NCBI GenBank assembly: GCA_028280505.1
Contig: JANQLO010000008.1
Location: forward strand, 1-45,191
Direction: 5' to 3'
Length of the DNA: 45,191 nt
DNA from: Chromatiales bacterium
GTDB taxonomy: Bacteria > Pseudomonadota > Gammaproteobacteria > Chromatiales > Chromatiaceae
Below are positions 17,119 through 26,482 of the stretch, in pieces. Every line of letters begins with the position of its first letter. Positions within the stretch are counted from its first letter, which is position 1. A program made the translations under genes and the position numbers. The notes below the pieces were generated by a model. That model was not told the DNA's origin. It searched no databases and saw nothing but the letters and a program-made list of their open reading frames with translations.

Positions 17119-18375
17119 ATGCCTTTTCGTATCGCTCTTAGTGGACTCAACGCGGCTTCGACCGGCCTTGAGGTAACCGGCAACAATATCGCCAACTCGG
17201 CGACCAATGGCTTCAAACAGTCGCGAGCGGAGTTTGCCGACGTTTACGCCAGCTCGATCCAGGACACCACGAATGCGTCCGGTCAGGGTGTAAGGGTTTC
17301 GCGGGTTGCGCAACAGTTCTCGCAGGGGACCATCGACTTTACGTCGAATAATCTTGATTTGGCGATCAGCGGTCAGGGCTTCTTTGTGCTTGAATCGCCG
17401 GACGGCACGTTGGCCTACACCAGAGCCGGCGCTTACAGCGTCGACCGTGACGGCTATGTGACCAACCATGCGAACGATCGCTTGCAGATCTATCAAGCGG
17501 TTGCGGGGGTCGGTGGCGCCACCACCTTCAACACCGGCGTACTGCAGGATCTGCAACTGCCGACGACACCGAACCCGCCGAATGCCTCGACTACCCTGTC
17601 GACCGCGGTCAATCTCGATTCGTCGCAGAGCGTACCGGGCGTGGCCTTCGATCCGGCCAATCCGGCCAGCTACAACGGTTCGACATCGACGACGGTGTAC
17701 GACAGCCTGGGTAACGCCCATACCACCACGGTCTACTTCCGTAAGACGGCGACACCGAACGTCTGGCAACAATATCTGTACGTTGACGGTACAAACATCC
17801 CGCCGGACGGTCAGGCCACCGGAACGCCCTTTACGCTGACCTTCGATACCACCGGCGCGCTGACACAGGTCAATGGCGTGGCCCAAACCACCGCCTTGAC
17901 GGCAAGCTACAACCCGGGCACCGGTGCGTCACCGATTCAACTGACCCAGGATTTCGTCGGCACCACCCAGCATGGTTCGGCGTTTGCGGTGAACAACCTG
18001 AGTCAGGATGGTTTCGCCTCGGGACGTTTGGCGGGTGTCGACATCGATGCCGAGGGCGTGGTGTTCGCACGTTACACCAATGGACAGTCGTCGGCGCTCG
18101 GCAAGGTCGCAATGGCGAAGTTCAACAACCAGCAGGGTCTGCGCCAATCCGGCGATACCAACTGGACCGAGAGTTTCGCCTCGGGAACACCGCAATTGGG
18201 TGAGGCCGGTACATCGAGTTTCGGTCAGATCCAGTCCGGAGCGCTCGAGGCATCCAACGTCGATATTGCGGCCGAGTTGGTCAGCCTGATCACGGCGCAG
18301 CGTAACTTCCAGGCAAATGCCGAAGTCATTTCGACCGCCGATGCGGTAACCCAGACCATTATCAATATCCGATAA
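17119..18375 (+). CDS. flgE: FlgE, flagellar hook protein
   Basis: The 418-residue protein carries the N-terminal rod/hook motif (ALSGLNAASTGLEVTGNNIANSATNGFKQSRAEF), the FlgE D2-type middle (GSTSTTVYDSLGNAHTTTVYF) and the C-terminal block (SNVDIAAELVSLITAQRNFQANAEVISTADAV). It polymerises into the hook. A 62-base gap follows before flgF. GGAG lies just upstream of the ATG. Confidence 0.97.
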   Translation: MPFRIALSGLNAASTGLEVTGNNIANSATNGFKQSRAEFADVYASSIQDTTNASGQGVRVSRVAQQFSQGTIDFTSNNLDLAISGQGFFVLESPDGTLAYTRAGAYSVDRDGYVTNHANDRLQIYQAVAGVGGATTFNTGVLQDLQLPTTPNPPNASTTLSTAVNLDSSQSVPGVAFDPANPASYNGSTSTTVYDSLGNAHTTTVYFRKTATPNVWQQYLYVDGTNIPPDGQATGTPFTLTFDTTGALTQVNGVAQTTALTASYNPGTGASPIQLTQDFVGTTQHGSAFAVNNLSQDGFASGRLAGVDIDAEGVVFARYTNGQSSALGKVAMAKFNNQQGLRQSGDTNWTESFASGTPQLGEAGTSSFGQIQSGALEASNVDIAAELVSLITAQRNFQANAEVISTADAVTQTIINIR

Positions 18376-18437
18376 ATTGAGCCGCAGGATTGGGGCTGAT
18401 TAACGGCCCCAGCCCTGCCGACCGGAGGGAAACACGC

Positions 18438-19178
18438 ATGGACCGTATGCTGTACGTCGCGATGAGCGGTGCCAAAGAGACTCTGGTCGCGCAGGCGAAC
18501 ACCACCAACAATCTCGCCAATGCCGGTACCTCCGGTTTTCTGGCCGATCTCAATCAGTTTCGCAGCATGCCGGTATTCGGCGGTGTACATCCCACCCGCG
18601 TCTATGCAATGGGCGAGCGTCCGGGCACCAGCTTCGATCAAGGCAGCGTGCAGTACACCGGTCGCGATCTCGATATTGCTATCGAGGGCGGCGGCTGGAT
18701 GGCGGTTCAGGCTCGGGACGGTAGTGAGGCCTATACCCGGCGTGGGGATCTCAGGGTCGACGAAAACGGCCTGCTGGTAAACGGCAACGGCTTGCCGGTC
18801 ATGGGCAATGGCGGGCCGATTGCAATACCGCCTTTCGAGAAAATCGACATCGGTGCCGACGGCAGTGTGTCGATTCGACCCTTGGGTGCGACCGCCGAAC
18901 AGCTCGCGTTGGTTGACCGAATCAAGCTCGTTGCGCCGCAATACGACCAGATGACCAAGGGCGAAGACGGCTTGATGCGTCTGAAAGAGGGTGCCAATAC
19001 CGACGCCGATCCCGAACAACGCCTTGTTTCCGGGGCACTCGAGTCGAGCAACGTGAACGTCGTGGACGAGATGGTCAAAATGATCGAGCTGTCTCGCCGG
19101 TTCGAGTTGCAAGTGAAGATGATGAAGCACGCGCAGGAAAACGCCAATGCCTCGGCCAGTCTGGTGCGGCCGATGTGA
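18438..19178 (+). CDS. flgF: FlgF, flagellar proximal rod protein
   Basis: The 246-residue protein starts MDRMLYVAMSGAKETL, with GGAGGG just upstream of the ATG at 18438; an in-frame ATG at 18390 has no such site. It has the NNLANAGTSGF N-terminal motif, a FlgF/G middle (LDIAIEGGGWMAVQ) and the C-terminal block (SNVNVVDEMVKMIELSRRFELQVKMMK). It forms part of the rod between FlgC and FlgG. Confidence 0.95.
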   Translation: MDRMLYVAMSGAKETLVAQANTTNNLANAGTSGFLADLNQFRSMPVFGGVHPTRVYAMGERPGTSFDQGSVQYTGRDLDIAIEGGGWMAVQARDGSEAYTRRGDLRVDENGLLVNGNGLPVMGNGGPIAIPPFEKIDIGADGSVSIRPLGATAEQLALVDRIKLVAPQYDQMTKGEDGLMRLKEGANTDADPEQRLVSGALESSNVNVVDEMVKMIELSRRFELQVKMMKHAQENANASASLVRPM

Positions 19179-19181
19179 TTC

Positions 19182-19197
19182 TGGCAAGAGTTTTGCA
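19182..19197 (+). promoter_or_regulatory. Sigma-54 promoter upstream of flgG
   Basis: The sequence TGGCAAGAGTTTTGCA fits TGGCACG-N4-TTGCW with one clear mismatch and GG-N10-GC spacing. It starts 4 bases after the flgF stop, in an unusually long 85-base gap for this operon. A leader of about 56 bases would precede flgG. Confidence 0.75.
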
Positions 19198-19263
19198 GCT
19201 TTTAAATTAAGACCAGCCGGCGGCAAAACGATCGAGTCGCCCTGAACCAACGAGGTTTGTGCC

Positions 19264-20049
19264 ATGTATCCCGCACTGTGGATTGCCAAGACCGGACTCG
19301 ACGCGGAACAGACCCGCATGTCGGTGATCTCGAACAACTTGGCCAACGTCAATACCACCGGTTTCAAACGCGATCGCGCGGTGTTCGAAGACCTGATTTA
19401 TCAAAACATTCGCCAGACCGGTGCCAACTCGACGGAAGACACGACGCTGCCGTCGGGGCTGTACCTGGGTACCGGGGTGCGCACCGTGGCAACCCAGAAG
19501 CTGCATACGCAAGGCAACATCGTACAGACCGCCAACAGCTTCGACATTGCAGTACAGGGTAGCGGTTTCTTTCAGATCACCCATCCGGACGGCACCATCG
19601 TTTATACGCGTGATGGCTCCTTCGGCTTGGATTCCAGCGGACAGATGGTGACGCAGGACGGCTATCAGCTCGATCCATCGATCACCGTACCGGCGAATTC
19701 CCTGAGCGTCACCATCGGTTCCGACGGTACGGTTTCCGCGCTGATCGCCGGTAGCGGGACACCGACCCAGATCGGCAATATCACGCTTGCCCAGTTCATC
19801 AATCCCACCGGTCTCGAGGCAATCGGTAACAACCTTTACCGCGAATCCGGTTCCAGCGGTGCGCCGCAGGTGGATACTCCGGGACAAAACGGCGCCGGTA
19901 CCCTGATCCAGGGCTCGTTGGAGAGTTCCAATGTCAATGTCGTCGAAGAACTGGTCAACATGATCGAGACGCAACGCGCCTACGAGATGAACAGCAAGGC
20001 GATCTCGACCACCGACGACATGCTGGCCTATATCAATCAGCAGCTCTAA
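19264..20049 (+). CDS. flgG: FlgG, flagellar distal rod protein
   Basis: The 261-residue protein is a textbook Flg[32 protein letters not shown] at the N terminus, [13 protein letters not shown] in the middle and [32 protein letters not shown] at the C terminus. It builds the distal rod, inside the P and L rings. It is preceded by its own sigma-54-type promoter, so it can be transcribed apart from flgBCDEF. The likely ribosome site is ACGAGG. Confidence 0.97.
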   Translation: MYPALWIAKTGLDAEQTRMSVISNNLANVNTTGFKRDRAVFEDLIYQNIRQTGANSTEDTTLPSGLYLGTGVRTVATQKLHTQGNIVQTANSFDIAVQGSGFFQITHPDGTIVYTRDGSFGLDSSGQMVTQDGYQLDPSITVPANSLSVTIGSDGTVSALIAGSGTPTQIGNITLAQFINPTGLEAIGNNLYRESGSSGAPQVDTPGQNGAGTLIQGSLESSNVNVVEELVNMIETQRAYEMNSKAISTTDDMLAYINQQL

Positions 20050-20074
20050 GCAACGTTTACATAGGTAGCTGACC

Positions 20075-20803
20075 ATGAAGCGCACACCAAACATCGATAC
20101 GGTCGTCCACCGGCGGTTCGGTTTGTGGCTGCTGATCGCCATGGTCGTCATGCCGTTGATCGGATGCAACTCGGCGCCCAAACGGGATCCCGACTATGCC
20201 GCGGTACCGCCGGCAGAGATCCCTGCCATACCCCAGGGCAACGGCTCGATCTATCAGGCCGGCTTCGAGCGTAGCTGGTTTGAAAATGTGCGTGCCCGCA
20301 GGGTCGGCGACATCCTGGTCGTGCAATTGACCGAAGACACCGAGGCCAAGCAATCGAACGAAGGCGAAGTCTCGCGCAGCAACAACACCAGCGTTACCCA
20401 GCCGACCCTGTTTGGCCGTGGTGATTTCAGTTTCGGCATTCCTACCCAGAGCGGCGTATTCAACCTTTCGCAGAATTTGCAGTCCAGCACGAGCTTCGAA
20501 GGCGAGGCTGAAAACACCCAGGAAAACCAATTCACCGGTTCCTTGTCGGTAACCGTCACCGAGGTGCTCAGCAACGGCTATCTCAAGGTACGGGGTGAAA
20601 AGCGCATCGGTATGACCGGCGGCAATGAATACGTCCGGGTATCCGGCATCGTTCGGCCCGAAGATATCGATCTCAACAACACGGTCGAGTCGACCCGTAT
20701 CGCCGACGCGACCTTGGTCTACGTCGGTGACGGCCAGGTGTCGATGGCCTCGCGTATGGGCTGGCTGGCCAAGTTCTTTATCTCGGCAATCATGCCTTTC
20801 TGA
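20075..20803 (+). CDS. flgH: FlgH, flagellar L-ring lipoprotein
   Basis: The 242-residue protein has a lipoprotein signal (LLIAMVVMPLIGC), so it is anchored to the outer membrane by the Cys near residue 31. Family motifs follow: GSIYQ, RARRVGDILVVQLTEDTEA, FEGEAENTQENQFTGSLSVTVTEVL, GEKRIGMTGGNEYVRVSGIVRPEDI. It forms the outer-membrane bushing around the rod. Confidence 0.96.
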   Translation: MKRTPNIDTVVHRRFGLWLLIAMVVMPLIGCNSAPKRDPDYAAVPPAEIPAIPQGNGSIYQAGFERSWFENVRARRVGDILVVQLTEDTEAKQSNEGEVSRSNNTSVTQPTLFGRGDFSFGIPTQSGVFNLSQNLQSSTSFEGEAENTQENQFTGSLSVTVTEVLSNGYLKVRGEKRIGMTGGNEYVRVSGIVRPEDIDLNNTVESTRIADATLVYVGDGQVSMASRMGWLAKFFISAIMPF

Positions 20804-20812
20804 GTAGCAACG

Positions 20813-21940
20813 ATGAACAAGGACACTTCGAATCGGCTCACCCAACTGTTCATAGCGGTATTAGTGGCTTGCCTGGTCGCGACCGCGCCGGTTCAGTCCG
20901 CACGCATCAAAGATCTGGCGACTATCCAGGGTGTGCGTGACAACCAGTTGCTGGGTTATGGTCTGGTGGTCGGTTTGGACGGCAGCGGTGACAAAGTGAA
21001 TTCATCGCCGTTCACCCAACAGAGCTTGCGCAGCATGCTGACGCAACTCGGTATCGTAGTGCCGCCGAATGTCACGCTGAACCCGAAGAATGTCGCCGCG
21101 GTCACGGTGCACTCGAATCTGCCGCCTTTTGCCAAGCCGGGACAGGCGATCGATGTCACCGTGTCGTCCATCGGCGATGCCAAGAGCTTGCGTGGCGGTA
21201 GTCTCTTGATGACCCCGTTGAAAGGTATCGACGGCCAGGTTTATGCGATTGCCCAGGGCAATCTCGTCGTTGGCGGTTTGTCCAGCGAGGGTGCAGACGG
21301 ATCGAAGGTCACCATTAACATTCCCAGCTCGGGGCGGATCCCCGGCGGTGCCACGGTCGAGCGCAGCGTGCCGACAGCCTTTGCCCAGACGCCGCTTCTG
21401 ACGCTGAATCTCAAGGATGGCGATTTCACGACGGCGCAGCGCGTCACCGATGCGATCAACAAGGCGGTCGGTGAAGGTGCCGCCTATCCGGTCGATGCGA
21501 CATCGGTCAAGGTAAACGTACCGAAAAATGCCGCACAACGGGTTGGCTTCATCGCCATGGTCGAGAACCTGGTCGTCGATCCGGCCGAGGCGGTCGCCAA
21601 GGTCATTGTCAACTCGCGTACCGGTACGGTCGTCATCAATAGCACCGTTCGGGTGAGCCCGGCCGCGGTATCGCATGGCGCATTGACCGTCACGATCAGT
21701 GAAAACACCCAGGTTTCGCAACCGAATCCTCTCGGTGGCGGCGACACGGTGGTGGTGCCGCAGTCGAATGTTTCGGTACAGGAATCGGGTAGCCGTATGT
21801 TCGTATTCGATCCGGGTGTCACGCTCGATACCGTGGTGCGTGCGGTCAATCGTGTCGGAGCCGGCCCGAGCGACCTGGTCGCGATCTTGGAAGCGTTGAA
21901 GCAGGCCGGCGCCCTGAAAGCCGATCTGGTGGTGATCTGA
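20813..21940 (+). CDS. flgI: FlgI, flagellar P-ring protein
   Basis: The 375-residue protein has a signal peptide ([19 protein letters not shown]) and the family start [30 protein letters not shown]. Later motifs include [32 protein letters not shown] and [32 protein letters not shown]. It forms the periplasmic ring around the rod and depends on FlgA (12814-13527). It starts 9 bases after the flgH stop. Confidence 0.97.
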   Translation: MNKDTSNRLTQLFIAVLVACLVATAPVQSARIKDLATIQGVRDNQLLGYGLVVGLDGSGDKVNSSPFTQQSLRSMLTQLGIVVPPNVTLNPKNVAAVTVHSNLPPFAKPGQAIDVTVSSIGDAKSLRGGSLLMTPLKGIDGQVYAIAQGNLVVGGLSSEGADGSKVTINIPSSGRIPGGATVERSVPTAFAQTPLLTLNLKDGDFTTAQRVTDAINKAVGEGAAYPVDATSVKVNVPKNAAQRVGFIAMVENLVVDPAEAVAKVIVNSRTGTVVINSTVRVSPAAVSHGALTVTISENTQVSQPNPLGGGDTVVVPQSNVSVQESGSRMFVFDPGVTLDTVVRAVNRVGAGPSDLVAILEALKQAGALKADLVVI

Positions 21941-21949
21941 GGTCGCGCG

Positions 21950-22879
21950 ATGGAACTGGACATGGCAAAGGTCTACACCGATTTCCAAGGTCTTACCGCC
22001 TTGCGTGCACAGGCCCGGGAGGATCAAGAGGCCGCGCTCGACGAGGTTGCCCATCAGTTCGAGTCCCTGTTCGTGCAGATGATGCTTAAAAGTATGCGCG
22101 ATGCGGGTTTGGGTGGCGGTCTGATGGATAGCAAACAGAGCGATTTTTATCGTGAGATGTACGACAAGCAGATTGCGATGGACATCTCGCAGACCCGGGG
22201 CATCGGATTGGCTGATGTGATCAAACGTCAGCTCGGCGAGGCCGTCGATACGTCTTACCGGGAGTTGTCGCCTCAGGACTATCTGGGTATGCCGATTTTA
22301 GCCAAACCCACCGGCCGTACATCCGATTCGACGACAGTCGACGGTATTGAATCTCATGCTATCGAAGAGCTTGGATTCGACGGTTCGCCCGATGTTTTCC
22401 TGACGCAGTTATGGCCGGCTGCCGAAGCCGCTGCGGCACGATTGAACATTGCCCCCGAAGCCTTGTTGGCGCAAGCGGCACTCGAAACGGGCTGGGGTAA
22501 ACATGTCATGCGTCATCGCGATGGTGCGAACAGTCACAACCTGTTCGGTATCAAGGCCGATTCACGCTGGTCCGGTGACAAGGTCAAGGTCAATACCCTG
22601 GAGTACCAGGACGGCGTCGCGGTTAAAACACGTGCCGATTTCCGTGCTTACGATTCTTATCAGGACAGTTTCGCGGACTATGTCGATTTCCTGCAGAGCA
22701 ATCCGCGCTACGCACAGGCATTGCAACGCACCGACGATCCGGCGGCCTATTTCTCGGCCTTGCAGGAAGCCGGTTACGCCACCGATCCGATTTATGCCGA
22801 CAAAATTTTACGTTTGCTCGACGGCGATGCCATACATCAGCAGCGCCAGGCGGCAATGAATGCTAGCGCGGCTCTCTAA
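21950..22879 (+). CDS. flgJ: FlgJ, rod cap with peptidoglycan hydrolase domain
   Basis: The 309-residue protein has both FlgJ domains. Residues about 28-100 form the rod-binding domain (VAHQFESLFVQMMLKSMRDAG, KQSDFYREMYDKQIAMDIS). Residues about 150-300 form a glucosaminidase-type hydrolase, with the expected catalytic Glu179 in AALETGWGKH and the motif HNLFGIKA. It caps the growing rod and cuts peptidoglycan to let it pass. The two-domain form is typical of beta- and gammaproteobacteria. Confidence 0.96.
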   Translation: MELDMAKVYTDFQGLTALRAQAREDQEAALDEVAHQFESLFVQMMLKSMRDAGLGGGLMDSKQSDFYREMYDKQIAMDISQTRGIGLADVIKRQLGEAVDTSYRELSPQDYLGMPILAKPTGRTSDSTTVDGIESHAIEELGFDGSPDVFLTQLWPAAEAAAARLNIAPEALLAQAALETGWGKHVMRHRDGANSHNLFGIKADSRWSGDKVKVNTLEYQDGVAVKTRADFRAYDSYQDSFADYVDFLQSNPRYAQALQRTDDPAAYFSALQEAGYATDPIYADKILRLLDGDAIHQQRQAAMNASAAL

Positions 22880-22904
22880 GACGATGAGAGCCGGGAGTTA
22901 AACC

Positions 22905-24857
22905 ATGGCGAGCGTACTCAACACTGGTGTCAGTGCCCTAAACGCCTTCCGGCGGCAGATGGAGACGACCGGGCATAACATTGCCAACGTCCATACCGAG
23001 GGCTACACCCGTCAGGTGGTGAGTTTCGATGCGCGCCAACCGCAAACAAGCACTGCCGGCGCGGTCGGGTCTGGTGTCGATATCGCGTCCATCAGCCGCA
23101 GTTACGATGCCTATCTTGCAAACCGTGTGCGCGAATACCGGGCGACTTACGAAGAGTTTGCGGTTTACGAGCAGCGTGCCCGTCAGATCGACAATGTCAT
23201 TGCCGATGCGTCGGCCGGCGTCGATGAAATGCTGCAACAGTTTTTCGCGGCGGTTAACGACGTGGCGGATGATCCGACGTCGATATCTGCGCGCCAGGTG
23301 TTGCTCAATCGAGGCGAGCAGTTGTCGGATCGCTTCTCGGCGCTCGACGGCTGGTTCGACGATATGCGCAATCAGCTCAATCGCGACCTGGAAACCGAAG
23401 TCAGCGAAATCAACTCGCTTGCCCGTGCTTTGGCCACCGTTAATACGCGTGTGCAGAATCTCAGTGGTACGACCGGTACGGTACCGAGTGATGTCCTCGA
23501 TGAGCGTGATCGTCTGATCGACGAACTCAGCAAGTTTACATCGGTGAGCACGGTAGAGCAGAGCGATGGTGGCTTGAACGTGTTCATCGGCACCGGTCAG
23601 GCATTGGTGGTGGGCTCGGCTTACAATCAATTGGCGGTGGCCAACAACCCCCGTGCGACCGATGAGAAAGAACTGGTGCTACAGCAGACCGGTGGTATCA
23701 ACGTCAACGTCACCGCACAAATGACCGGTGGTAGCCTCGGTGGCTTGTTGCGGTTCCGCGACGAGGTGCTGAATGAAACCCAGAACGCCTTGGGTCGGGT
23801 CGCTATCGGTATCGGAACCTATCTCAACGAAGAGCATCGTACCGGCATGGACCTGGATGGCCAGCTCGGTGGGAACATGTTCACGCTCGCGTCGCCCGAG
23901 GTGCTGGCGTTGCCGACCAACAGCGGCACGATTACGGTCGGTTTCGACGATGTTGCCGATCTGACCACCCATGATTATCAACTCGATTACGTCAGCGGTG
24001 CTTGGACACTGACCGACCTCAACAACGGCGCCACGGTTCCGCTGTCCGGCACGGGCACCGTCGGCGATCCGCTCGTCGCCCACGGGATGAGTATCGTGGT
24101 GAGCGCGCCGGCTAACGGCGACAGTTATTTGATACGTCCGACCCGCAACGGTGCCGATGGTCTCGACCTTTTGATCACCGACCCGCGAACCGTTGCTGCC
24201 GCTGATCCCATTCGTACCAGCGCAACCACCAGCAATGCCGGCAGTGGCGTGATCTCGCCCGGCAACCTGACATCGCTGGTCGCCAGTCCGTCGGTGCCGA
24301 CCGCGCCGGCGGTTACCTTGGAATACCAGGCCGGCAATCAATTGGCGATTACCGGCGGTCCGGCCGGAACCCAGTTTGTCGATGCCAACGGCAGCCCGAT
24401 CGTTGGCAGCGTCGCCTTTACGCCCGGTCAGACCTACCGGGTAGAGATTCCGACTCTGGGGACATTCGAGTTCACCATGACCGGCGGGCCACAGGCCGGT
24501 GATACCTTTACGCTGAACGACAATACCGGTGGTGTGGGCGACAATCGTAATGCCCGCCGTTTGGCCGATATGCAGAACGCCAATGTCATGATCGGTGGTA
24601 CGGCGAGCTTTGCCGATACCTATGGTGCCATGATCGCCGATGTCGGTACCAAGACTCATCAGGCCAACAGTAATGCCGAAGTGCAAAAAAACCTGCTGAC
24701 CCAAGCGGAATCTGCGAAGGCCGAGGTCTCGGGTGTGAACCTGGATGAAGAGGCCGCCGATCTGGTGCGTTTTCAGCAGGCCTATCAGGCCGCCGCGCAG
24801 GTGATCAATGTTGCCAACACCCTGTTCGATTCGCTGATCAGTGCAGTGAGGCGATAG
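22905..24857 (+). CDS. flgK: FlgK, hook-filament junction protein 1
   Basis: The 650-residue protein has the FlgK N terminus (LNTGVSALNAFRRQMETTGHNIANVHTEGYTRQ), a long helical D1 region (IDNVIADASAGVDEMLQQFF; DERDRLIDELSKF) and the conserved C terminus (GVNLDEEAADLVRFQQAYQAAAQVINVANTLFDSLI). A Gly/Thr-rich insert of about residues 330-560 is the variable outer domain. FlgN is its chaperone. flgL begins 2 bases after its stop, so the two are coupled. Confidence 0.97.
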   Translation: MASVLNTGVSALNAFRRQMETTGHNIANVHTEGYTRQVVSFDARQPQTSTAGAVGSGVDIASISRSYDAYLANRVREYRATYEEFAVYEQRARQIDNVIADASAGVDEMLQQFFAAVNDVADDPTSISARQVLLNRGEQLSDRFSALDGWFDDMRNQLNRDLETEVSEINSLARALATVNTRVQNLSGTTGTVPSDVLDERDRLIDELSKFTSVSTVEQSDGGLNVFIGTGQALVVGSAYNQLAVANNPRATDEKELVLQQTGGINVNVTAQMTGGSLGGLLRFRDEVLNETQNALGRVAIGIGTYLNEEHRTGMDLDGQLGGNMFTLASPEVLALPTNSGTITVGFDDVADLTTHDYQLDYVSGAWTLTDLNNGATVPLSGTGTVGDPLVAHGMSIVVSAPANGDSYLIRPTRNGADGLDLLITDPRTVAAADPIRTSATTSNAGSGVISPGNLTSLVASPSVPTAPAVTLEYQAGNQLAITGGPAGTQFVDANGSPIVGSVAFTPGQTYRVEIPTLGTFEFTMTGGPQAGDTFTLNDNTGGVGDNRNARRLADMQNANVMIGGTASFADTYGAMIADVGTKTHQANSNAEVQKNLLTQAESAKAEVSGVNLDEEAADLVRFQQAYQAAAQVINVANTLFDSLISAVRR

Positions 24858-24859
24858 TC

Positions 24860-25762
24860 ATGCGTATCTCTACCTCTCAGTTCTTCCAGCAAAGCGTAGA
24901 CGCAATGCTGCGTAATCAACGCGACTTGTCGCAGACCGAACTTCAGGTCGCCAGCGGCAAACGTATCCTCAAGCCGTCGGACGACCCTTCGGCGTCGGTG
25001 CGTGTGCTGAATCTCAACGAATCACAAAAGCGGCTTGAACAATACCAACGCAATGCCGATATGGCATTGGCCAAACTCGATCAGGAAGAGGTGGCGCTCA
25101 ACGGTATCGTCGATCTTTTGCAGGCAGTGCGAGAGCTGGCGGTCCGTGGCTCGAACGGTACGCAGGGCCTTGCCGACCGGCAGTCGATAGCCGCCGAAGT
25201 GCGACAGCACTTGGACAGTTTCGTACAGCTTGCGAACACTCAGGACTCCAACGGCGAGTATGTCTTTTCCGGCTACAAAACCCATACCGCCAGTCTGAGC
25301 CATGATGGCGTCGGCAACTTTACGTATCACGGTGACAACGGCCAACGTAAGCTACAGATAGGCGATAACCGCGAGGTGGCGATTAACGATCCGGGCACGA
25401 TATTCATGGATTTCGCAGCAGCCGCCGGCGGTACCACCAACATCGGCAAAGTGATCTACGATTTGGCGGCGAATCTCGAGGCCGGCAATCCTGATCTCGA
25501 CGCGCTGACCGATATCGATACCGCCTTTACCGAGCTATTCGATGCACGCTCCAATGTCGGTGCCCGGATGAACGCAATAGAGGATCAGAAGATCGCGAAT
25601 GATTCCTTCGATCTGGCATTGGCGGACGTGCGTTCGACGCTGGAAGATCTCGACTACGCCGAGGCACTCAGTCGATTCAATCAACAGCTGACCGCACTAC
25701 AGGCCTCGCAGCAGGCTTTCATCAAGATTCAGGATTTGAACCTGTTCAACTACATTCGGTGA
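24860..25762 (+). CDS. flgL: FlgL, hook-filament junction protein 2
   Basis: The 300-residue flagellin-like protein starts MRISTSQFFQQSVDAML, with N-terminal LQVASGKRILKPSDDPSASVRVLNLNES and a C-terminal helix (ALSRFNQQLTALQASQQAFIKIQDLNLFNYI). It joins FlgK to the filament. It is the last gene of the operon and ends 36 bases from the convergent legF gene; I see no clear terminator in that gap. Confidence 0.96.
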   Translation: MRISTSQFFQQSVDAMLRNQRDLSQTELQVASGKRILKPSDDPSASVRVLNLNESQKRLEQYQRNADMALAKLDQEEVALNGIVDLLQAVRELAVRGSNGTQGLADRQSIAAEVRQHLDSFVQLANTQDSNGEYVFSGYKTHTASLSHDGVGNFTYHGDNGQRKLQIGDNREVAINDPGTIFMDFAAAAGGTTNIGKVIYDLAANLEAGNPDLDALTDIDTAFTELFDARSNVGARMNAIEDQKIANDSFDLALADVRSTLEDLDYAEALSRFNQQLTALQASQQAFIKIQDLNLFNYIR

Positions 25763-25798
25763 TCGGCCGATAGCGGGGCTGACGACGGAAGCGGTCTT

Positions 25799-26482
25799 TT
25801 ATCGCTTAAGAATCAGTGCGGCGACTTCCATATCGAACGCATTGTCGATATCGATCGAGCGCTCGGCAGGCATGACATAGGGTACGGTGAGCTCGCTGAA
25901 AGCATTTTGATGCTCCAACATCCAGCCGATACGCGTGGCGTAGACAGCGCCATTGAGCACGTAGGCGGCCGGCAGGTCTTGCCGTCGCATGGTCGAGTAC
26001 TCGGGGTGCATCAACGGTTCCAGGCGGTTGTCGTCATTGATACGGTATGACCAGTACGGGCTCTTCGCCGGCTCGACCACGCTGATGCAGGCGGGCGCAT
26101 TATGACGCTGCATCGCTCGTAACGCCTGGTCGATGTCTTCGGCGATACGCAATGGCGAGGTGGGTTGCAGGGTTACGAGAATGTCGTAGCCGGGCAGTTG
26201 TTCCAACGCATGTTTGAGGGCGTCGTAGGTCTCGGCGGTATCGGTGGAGAGTTCAGCCGGGCGCATGAAAGGTACGTCGCCGCCATAGGCACGAGCGACT
26301 GTGGCGATTTGTTCGTCGTCAGTGGACACGACACAACGGTCGATCAGCCGGGATTCTCGTGCGGCGTCCAGTGTCCAGGCGATGAGTGGCCGGCCGGCGA
26401 GGTCAAGGACGTTTTTTCTGGGCAGCCCTTTGGAACCGCCACGTGCCGGCACTACCGCCAGCACCTTCAGACCGTCTATCAA
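25799..26482 (-). CDS. legF: CMP-nonulosonate cytidylyltransferase (LegF/NeuA family)
   Basis: The 227-residue protein starts at TTG (overlapping the ptmE stop). It has the CTP-binding signature PARGGSKGLPRKN (about 12-24), VVSTDDEQIA, LQPTSPLR and a C-terminal ERSIDIDNAFDME that supplies metal ligands. The family transfers CMP from CTP to sialic, legionaminic or pseudaminic acid. Because the neighbours include ptmE and a hydrolysing 2-epimerase, CMP-legionaminate is the most likely product; this is inference. It is the last gene of a three-gene coupled set. Confidence 0.9.
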   Translation of the reverse strand: MIDGLKVLAVVPARGGSKGLPRKNVLDLAGRPLIAWTLDAARESRLIDRCVVSTDDEQIATVARAYGGDVPFMRPAELSTDTAETYDALKHALEQLPGYDILVTLQPTSPLRIAEDIDQALRAMQRHNAPACISVVEPAKSPYWSYRINDDNRLEPLMHPEYSTMRRQDLPAAYVLNGAVYATRIGWMLEHQNAFSELTVPYVMPAERSIDIDNAFDMEVAALILKR

